Origin: CAZSRX01 sp964609675 [NCBI: uncultured Bacteroidota bacterium]
GTDB lineage: Bacteria; CLD3; SB21
NCBI GenBank assembly: GCA_964609675.1
Contig: CAZSRX010000052.1
Coordinates: 1 to 13,448, forward strand
Direction: 5' to 3'
DNA length: 13,448 nt
Part shown: one piece after another, positions 10,098-13,448 of the stretch
Position numbering within the stretch: the first letter of the stretch is position 1
Layout: each line of letters starts with the position of its first letter
Notes under the pieces: generated by a model
The model's database searches: none
What the model saw: only the letters and a program-made list of their open reading frames with translations
Told to the model about the DNA's origin: nothing
Translations under genes and position numbers: made by a program

Positions 10098-10135
10098 GGG
10101 TAACCGGCGTGGCCATTAGAACCACGCCGGAACCC
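10098..10135 (-). promoter_or_regulatory. GC-rich stem-loop between rplL and rpoB
   Basis: CCGGCGTGG (10104-10112) pairs perfectly with CCACGCCGG (10122-10130) around a 9-nt loop. A further GGGT/ACCC stem (10098-10101 with 10132-10135) extends it beyond a small internal loop. No T-run follows on either strand, so it is not an intrinsic terminator. It starts about 40 nt downstream of the rplL stop and could protect the stalk mRNA 3' end or act as a processing site. Confidence 0.6.
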
Positions 10136-10172
10136 GAACAAACTGAATTACAAAGAACGTTACCGCAATCAA

Positions 10173-10562
10173 TTAGATGATCTCGATCGTGGCGCCGACT
10201 TCCATGAATTTGGCTTTAATCTTCTCAGCTTCGTCTTTCGGTATGCCTTCTTTTACAACGGCCGGAGCGCTATCGACCAGGTCTTTAGCTTCTTTGAGGC
10301 CCAGATTCGTCAATTCGCGGAGGACTTTGATCACCTGAATCTTCTTATCGCCGGCGTTAGTAATCTTAACCGTAAATTCGGTTTTTTCTTCAGCAGCGGC
10401 TGCGGCGGCCGCTCCAGCGACCGGGCCCGCGGCGGCCGCTACGGCCACCGGCGCGGCAATTTCAACGCCAAAACGGCTTTTAATTTCTTTGACCAGTTCG
10501 CCAATTTCGACCATGTTGGCATTGGCTAAATAGTCCAGCACTTCTTCTCTTGTTACAGCCAT
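10173..10562 (-). CDS. rplL: 50S ribosomal protein L7/L12
   Basis: This 129-residue stalk protein is present as several dimers per ribosome and recruits elongation and initiation factors. Residues 1-33 form the N-terminal dimerisation domain that binds L10. Residues 36-58 form the Ala/Gly/Pro/Val-rich flexible hinge. Residues 60-129 form the globular factor-binding domain, with the conserved [19 protein letters not shown] segment. I start it at the ATG at 10562, not at the upstream in-frame TTG at 10583, because AAGGAG (10571-10576, minus strand) lies 8 nt before the ATG and MAVTREEV matches family N-termini. It follows rplJ by 97 nt. Confidence 0.96.
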   Translation of the reverse strand: MAVTREEVLDYLANANMVEIGELVKEIKSRFGVEIAAPVAVAAAAGPVAGAAAAAAAEEKTEFTVKITNAGDKKIQVIKVLRELTNLGLKEAKDLVDSAPAVVKEGIPKDEAEKIKAKFMEVGATIEII

Positions 10563-10570
10563 TTGAGTAT

Positions 10571-10576
10571 CTCCTT
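10571..10576 (-). promoter_or_regulatory. Ribosome binding site fixing the rplL start
   Basis: AAGGAG on the minus strand sits 8 nt before the ATG at 10562-10560 and inside the 7-codon extension of the upstream TTG frame. This excludes the longer reading of rplL. As expected for a very highly translated gene, it is among the strongest sites in the operon. Confidence 0.8.
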
Positions 10577-10581
10577 GTTTC

Positions 10582-10628
10582 AACCGCCAGTTATTCGTAT
10601 GACTTTAGAATAACAAATTAAGACGGTT
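10582..10628 (-). promoter_or_regulatory. Nested stem-loop between rplJ and rplL
   Basis: On the genomic plus strand GTTATTC (10590-10596) pairs perfectly with GAATAAC (10608-10614) around an 11-nt loop. An outer AACCG/CGGTT stem (10582-10586 with 10624-10628) encloses it. The structure ends 5 nt before the rplL ribosome binding site. A role in raising L12 output relative to L10 would be plausible but is not shown. Confidence 0.4.
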
Positions 10629-10659
10629 ATTGTGAATAATAAATAAGTTAAGTGTTTTC

Positions 10660-11187
10660 TTATGCCGCTTTTTTATCTTTTAAAGCTTCCAGCACACCGA
10701 CCAGGTTCTGCATCGGAGCGTTTAATGTCATGACCAGGTTCTGCATCGGGGAATTGAGTAATCCCATTAACTGTGCCAGAAGATCTTTCTTAGAAGGCAT
10801 CTTGGAGATGGCTTCGATCTGTGCGCCCGGAAACTCCTGTTTTTCAATGATGCAGGTTTTTACTTTAAGTTTTTCGTAATCTTTTTCCTTTAAAAAATCA
10901 GCAATCACTTTGGCCGGCGCAACGGCATCGTCAAACCCGAATGCGATTCCTGTCGGCCCTTCCAGATGCTTGGTAAATGCCTTATCGTAGCCGGCTCGTT
11001 CCATGGCGATTCGAGCCAGTGTATTTTTCACAATGCGGAATTCTGATTTTGTTTCACGGAATTTTTTGCGCATTTTTTCCATTTTTTGCACATTAATGCC
11101 CGTAAAATCAGTCAGAAAGATGCCGTTGGCGGATTTAAATTTTTCCGCGAGATCGGCGATGAGCGTGTTTTTGTCTTCTTTTTTCAT
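10660..11187 (-). CDS. rplJ: 50S ribosomal protein L10
   Basis: L10 anchors the stalk on 23S rRNA with its N-terminal domain and carries L7/L12 dimers on its C-terminal helix. The N-terminal domain spans about residues 1-130, with the typical FLTDFTGI (24-31), RIVKNTLA (51-58) and LEGPTGIAF (75-83). The C-terminal helix starts near 134. Within it an 11-residue unit is repeated in tandem: LNSPMQNLVMT (144-154) and LNAPMQNLVGV (155-165). At 175 residues it is about ten longer than E. coli L10 and near the length of the Thermus and Thermotoga proteins that carry three L12 dimers. The ATG has a weak AGAGG 5 nt upstream. It begins 21 nt after rplA, leaving no room for an E. coli-type L10 leader in that gap. 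Confidence 0.96.
   Translation of the reverse strand: MKKEDKNTLIADLAEKFKSANGIFLTDFTGINVQKMEKMRKKFRETKSEFRIVKNTLARIAMERAGYDKAFTKHLEGPTGIAFGFDDAVAPAKVIADFLKEKDYEKLKVKTCIIEKQEFPGAQIEAISKMPSKKDLLAQLMGLLNSPMQNLVMTLNAPMQNLVGVLEALKDKKAA
10699..10749 (-). repeat. 18-bp perfect direct repeat inside rplJ
   Basis: GACCAGGTTCTGCATCGG occurs at 10699-10716 and again at 10732-10749 without a mismatch. The period is 33 bp, exactly 11 codons, so the frame is kept. It encodes the PMQNLV core of two tandem L12-binding segments. Confidence 0.95.
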
Positions 11188-11208
11188 ATTAGCCTCTGAT
11201 AATAAAAT

Positions 11209-11916
11209 TTACTGGCGTTGCGTTAAGGCGGTAATATCCGCCAGACTGATGCGTATGCCCGGCCCCATGGAGGTGGAAACACAGACTTTCTGCAGATATG
11301 TGCCTTTTGAGGTTGCGGGTTTCATGCGAATAATAGTCGAGATAAAGCTCTTGAAGTTGTCGATTAACTGATTAGCCGCAAAACTGCTTTTTCCGATAGC
11401 CACATGAACAATGCTCTGTTTGTCCACGCGGAATTCAAGCCGTCCGGCTTTCACCTCGCTGACCGCTTTGGCTACATCCTGGGTTACCGTACCGCTTTTG
11501 GGGTTTGGCATCAGGCCTTTAGGACCGAGTACTTTGCCGAGTTTACCGAGTTCGCCCATCGCTTCCGGTGTGGCAATAATCACATCCACATCCGTCCATC
11601 CGTCCTTTATTTTCTGCAGATAATCATCAAAACCCACATGATCTGCGCCTGCGGCTTTCGCTTCGGCGTCCTTGGTTTTGGTGATTACGAGAACACGGAC
11701 CGTTTTACCCGTGCCATGTGGCAACAACACGGTACCGCGAATAGCCTGGTCGGCCTGTTTCGGGTCCACACCGAGATTCACCGATACTTCGACGGATTCG
11801 GTAAATTTGGTGGTTGCGGTTTCTTTGATTAACTTAAAGGCTTCGTCAACCGTATACTCTTTTTTACGGTCAACTTTTTTTGCTATCGCCTGATAGCGTT
11901 TGCTTCGTGCACGCAT
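11209..11916 (-). CDS. rplA: 50S ribosomal protein L1
   Basis: L1 forms the mobile stalk near the E site that helps release deacylated tRNA, and in many bacteria it represses its own mRNA. The 235-residue length is standard. The signature [19 protein letters not shown] is at 124-142, within domain II (about 69-157); domain I is made from both termini. The ATG at 11916 has AAAGGAG at 11921-11927 (minus strand), 4 nt upstream. It follows rplK by 77 nt, and that gap holds three hairpin-forming repeats, a possible regulatory target of L1 itself. The spacing to rplJ is 21 nt, so the two are almost certainly cotranscribed. Confidence 0.97.
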   Translation of the reverse strand: MRARSKRYQAIAKKVDRKKEYTVDEAFKLIKETATTKFTESVEVSVNLGVDPKQADQAIRGTVLLPHGTGKTVRVLVITKTKDAEAKAAGADHVGFDDYLQKIKDGWTDVDVIIATPEAMGELGKLGKVLGPKGLMPNPKSGTVTQDVAKAVSEVKAGRLEFRVDKQSIVHVAIGKSSFAANQLIDNFKSFISTIIRMKPATSKGTYLQKVCVSTSMGPGIRISLADITALTQRQ

Positions 11917-11936
11917 ATAACTCCTTTTCGAATTAT

Positions 11937-11977
11937 TCCGGTTAACCGGAGATGAATTCTCCCACCAGAAAGGGTGG
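11937..11977 (-). promoter_or_regulatory. Three overlapping hairpins between rplK and rplA
   Basis: In transcript order, CCACC/GGTGG (11977-11973 with 11966-11962), GGAGA/TCTCC (11962-11958 with 11952-11948) and the 14-bp perfect palindrome TCCGGTTAACCGGA (11950-11937) can each fold. The second shares one base with the first and three bases with the third, so the second and third cannot coexist fully. The group ends 9 nt before the rplA ribosome binding site. Such overlap is typical of translational switches; the ligand, perhaps L1, is a guess. Confidence 0.45.
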
Positions 11978-11993
11978 TAGCTTTTTATTTGTT

Positions 11994-12416
11994 TCAGTCA
12001 ATGACTTCAATGCCCAAACTTTTCGCGGTGCCTTCAATCATGCGCATGGCGCCTTCGATATTTTTGGCATTGAGATCGGGCATTTTTAACGTCGCAATTT
12101 CCTTGACCTTTGCGCGGCTGATTTTCCCAACTTTGGTTCGGTTCGGCTGTGCGGAGCCTTTTTCGAGGCCAGCGGCCTTTTTTACCAGAATAGCGGCCGG
12201 TGGAGTCTTAAGAATGAATGTAAATGTACGGTCGGCATATACCGTAATAACCACCGGTATAATAAGACCTTTCTGATCCTGAGTTTTGGCGTTAAACGCC
12301 TTGCAGAATTCCATGATGTTCACGCCGTGCTGACCCAGCGCGGGGCCGACGGGAGGCTGTGGATTCGCAGATCCGGCAGGAATTTGCAATTTTACTTGCG
12401 CAACCACTTTTTTCAT
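11994..12416 (-). CDS. rplK: 50S ribosomal protein L11
   Basis: L11 sits at the base of the stalk on the GTPase-associated 23S rRNA and takes part in factor-dependent GTP hydrolysis and the stringent response. The 140 residues match the family exactly. The N-terminal domain (1-71) includes the proline-rich [20 protein letters not shown] (19-38), with the prolines associated with thiostrepton sensitivity. The RNA-binding C-terminal domain (76-140) includes [14 protein letters not shown] (95-108). The ATG at 12416 has GAGG at 12423-12426 (minus strand), 6 nt upstream. It follows nusG by 31 nt, a gap too short and unstructured for an E. coli-style L11 leader. Confidence 0.97.
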   Translation of the reverse strand: MKKVVAQVKLQIPAGSANPQPPVGPALGQHGVNIMEFCKAFNAKTQDQKGLIIPVVITVYADRTFTFILKTPPAAILVKKAAGLEKGSAQPNRTKVGKISRAKVKEIATLKMPDLNAKNIEGAMRMIEGTAKSLGIEVID

Positions 12417-12447
12417 GTTAAACCTCGGGGTAAAAAATGTTAGTTAA

Positions 12448-13077
12448 TTATTCTTCCATTTTGACCTGCAGAAAATCCAGTTCTACAGGGGTGGAACGGC
12501 CAAATATGCTGACCATGACTTTGAGTTTGTTTTTTTCATAATTGATCTCGTCTACGTATCCCGTAAAATCGGTAAACGGACCATCGATGATCTTTATGTG
12601 ATCGCCGACGCGGAACGGCACCACAAATACCTGTGTTTCTCTCTGCTCGTGCATGCGTCCGAGCATACGGTCTATTTCATCGGGGCGTAAAGGCTGTGGA
12701 GAATTTTTTGGCCCTACAAAACTGACCACCCCGGTAGTATTGGTAACTACGTGTTGCACCATTTTATCGTCAACCATTTCAATAATCAGGTAACCCGGCA
12801 AGAAGGAACGCTTTTTCTCCTTTTTCTTGCCATTTTTCATTTCAATAATGGTTTCCGAAGGCACTAAAATTCTGAAGACTTTATCGGCGAGATTATGTAA
12901 TTCCAATTCGCGCTGAATGTAGTCTTTCACTTTGGTTTCCTGGCCGGAATAGACGCGCAGAGTAAACCATTTGGTATTAGCAGGGCGTTCAACTTCAGGC
13001 GTATCAGAGGTTTCAGCCGTTTCAATACTTTCGGTCGTCTCGGTATTCTCGGTTTTGTTTTCTTCCGTATGTTCCAA
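12448..13077 (-). CDS. nusG: Transcription termination/antitermination factor NusG
   Basis: NusG binds the polymerase clamp and links it to Rho or to the leading ribosome. The NGN domain runs from about 36 to 140, with WFTLRVYSGQE (37-47) and FLPGYLIIEM (92-101). The KOW domain runs from about 155 to 209, with VGDHIKIIDGPF (157-168). At 209 residues it exceeds the usual 175-185 because of an acidic N-terminal extension (1-35) with ten Glu and nine Thr. The start is TTG: the preceding codon is TAA, no other start precedes the NGN domain, and AAGGAA at 13087-13092 lies 9 nt upstream. The next Met (residue 80) is inside the NGN domain. It lies 29 nt after secE. Confidence 0.96.
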   Translation of the reverse strand: MEHTEENKTENTETTESIETAETSDTPEVERPANTKWFTLRVYSGQETKVKDYIQRELELHNLADKVFRILVPSETIIEMKNGKKKEKKRSFLPGYLIIEMVDDKMVQHVVTNTTGVVSFVGPKNSPQPLRPDEIDRMLGRMHEQRETQVFVVPFRVGDHIKIIDGPFTDFTGYVDEINYEKNKLKVMVSIFGRSTPVELDFLQVKMEE

Positions 13078-13086
13078 TTAAAAAAA

Positions 13087-13092
13087 TTCCTT
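13087..13092 (-). promoter_or_regulatory. Ribosome binding site fixing the nusG TTG start
   Basis: The minus strand reads AAGGAA with 9 nt before the TTG at 13077-13075. An in-frame TAA sits directly before the TTG, so the acidic N-terminal extension must be translated from here unless a rarer start codon is used. Confidence 0.7.
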
Positions 13093-13106
13093 ACAACTGT
13101 AAAATA

Positions 13107-13289
13107 TTATACAAGAAACATTTTTACTATAGACTGCAATATACGGTCAGCTGTGAAGACGTATACCGAGAGCATGATCCAGACAATCATAACGATTACC
13201 GTGGAGCCCATCAGTTGTTCTTTGGTCGGCCAGGTTACCCGCTTCATTTCTGAGCGAACATTATTAATGAATTCTTTAATCTTATTCAT
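13107..13289 (-). CDS. secE: Preprotein translocase subunit SecE
   Basis: SecE clamps SecY in the SecYEG protein-conducting channel of the inner membrane. This is the short, single-helix bacterial form of 60 residues. An amphipathic segment with the family motif VRSEMKRVTWPT (11-22) is followed by one membrane helix at about 28-46. The ATG at 13289 has only a weak upstream GGA, and the gene begins 22 nt after the 3' end of tRNA-Trp, so its message is probably freed by tRNA processing. Position between tRNA-Trp and nusG is standard. Confidence 0.95.
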   Translation of the reverse strand: MNKIKEFINNVRSEMKRVTWPTKEQLMGSTVIVMIVWIMLSVYVFTADRILQSIVKMFLV

Positions 13290-13311
13290 ATCCGTTTCGT
13301 TTATGTTAAAG

Positions 13312-13387
13312 TGGCAGGGGAGACAGGACTTGAACCTGCAACCTACGGTTTTGGAGACCGCCGCTCTGCCAATTGAGCCACTCCCCT
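13312..13387 (-). tRNA. trnW: tRNA-Trp (anticodon CCA)
   Basis: A complete cloverleaf folds on the minus strand. The acceptor is AGGGGAG with CTCCCCT, the D stem GCTC/GAGC, and the anticodon stem GCGGT/ACCGT with one G-U pair and loop CTCCAAA. The T stem is GCAGG/CCTGT with loop TTCAAGT. Anticodon CCA reads UGG (Trp). The discriminator base is G, as expected for bacterial tRNA-Trp, and the 3' CCA is encoded (13314-13312). It lies 5 nt after the tuf stop and 22 nt before secE, inside the operon. Confidence 0.97.
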
Positions 13388-13392
13388 ATCCG

Positions 13393-13448
13393 TTACTTGA
13401 TGATTTTCGCCACCACGCCGGCGCCCACGGTGCGGCCGCCCTCGCGGA
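13393..13448 (-). CDS. tuf: Elongation factor Tu, C-terminal end (partial)
   Basis: The last 17 complete codons before TAA encode REGGRTVGAGVVAKIIK, the invariant C-terminus of EF-Tu domain 3, which delivers aminoacyl-tRNA to the ribosome. The rest lies beyond the right edge of the window. Gene order with tRNA-Trp and secE downstream supports the call. Confidence 0.95.
   Translation of the reverse strand, partial: REGGRTVGAGVVAKIIK

Noticed and set aside
10402-10440. 12-bp GC-rich direct repeat (GCGGCGGCCGCT, 27-bp period) in rplL
   Set aside because: It encodes the alanine-rich hinge of L12, where repeated Ala codons are normal.
10173-10583. Longer rplL starting at the TTG at 10583
   Set aside because: The extension spans the strong AAGGAG site that serves the ATG at 10562, and family members begin at that ATG.
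1889-13289. Many plus-strand open frames opposite the operon
   Set aside because: They are shadows of the conserved minus-strand genes and lack family features or ribosome binding sites.

Overview
The window is a conserved bacterial core-machinery locus, mostly on the minus strand. Read along that strand from the right edge, the order is: 3' end of tuf, tRNA-Trp, secE, nusG, rplK, rplA, rplJ, rplL, rpoB, rpoC, then a perfect intrinsic terminator. Beyond it lie a short-chain dehydrogenase/reductase (SDR) gene on the same strand and, converging from the left edge, a pspA/IM30 gene on the plus strand with its own promoter candidate and terminator. The organism is a bacterium that uses Shine-Dalgarno sequences (clear AAAGGAG or AAGGAG motifs) and alternative starts (GTG for rpoB and rpoC, TTG for nusG). 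RNA polymerase has a coiled-coil-type insertion in beta near residues 881-995 and a large trigger-loop insertion in beta-prime near residues 947-1120, as in Gram-negative groups. With the tuf-trnW-secE-nusG order this suggests the FCB group (Bacteroidota/Calditrichota/Marinimicrobia-like candidate lineages). That placement is an inference from protein texture, not a phylogeny.

Region by region: 1-356 is an AT-rich non-coding stretch holding a sigma70-like promoter candidate and a leader with several competing inverted repeats before pspA (357-1019). A 10-bp-stem terminator (1026-1062) closes pspA and could also serve the SDR gene arriving from the other side. The SDR gene (1119-1850) is strikingly AT-rich, and its ATG abuts the U-tract of the rpoC terminator (1851-1881). 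rpoC and rpoB fill 1889-9987. The ribosomal stalk and L1/L11 genes fill 10173-12416. nusG and secE fill 12448-13289, tRNA-Trp is at 13312-13387, and the tuf 3' end runs off the right edge.

The genes supply linked parts of gene expression: EF-Tu and the L7/L12-L10-L11-L1 proteins (factor binding and tRNA exit on the 50S subunit), NusG (coupling of RNA polymerase to ribosome and Rho), SecE (translocon), and the two large RNA polymerase subunits. Expression is probably tuned at three structured spacers: rplK-rplA with overlapping, mutually exclusive hairpins, rplJ-rplL with a nested hairpin, and rplL-rpoB with three tandem stem-loops.

I see no CRISPR array, insertion sequence, defence system or clearly novel gene cluster. 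The best leads are an exact DNA duplication in rplJ that lengthens the L12-binding helix, the switch-like spacers, the possible pspA leader switch, the acidic Glu/Thr-periodic N-terminal extension of NusG, and the SDR gene placed directly on the rpoC terminator.
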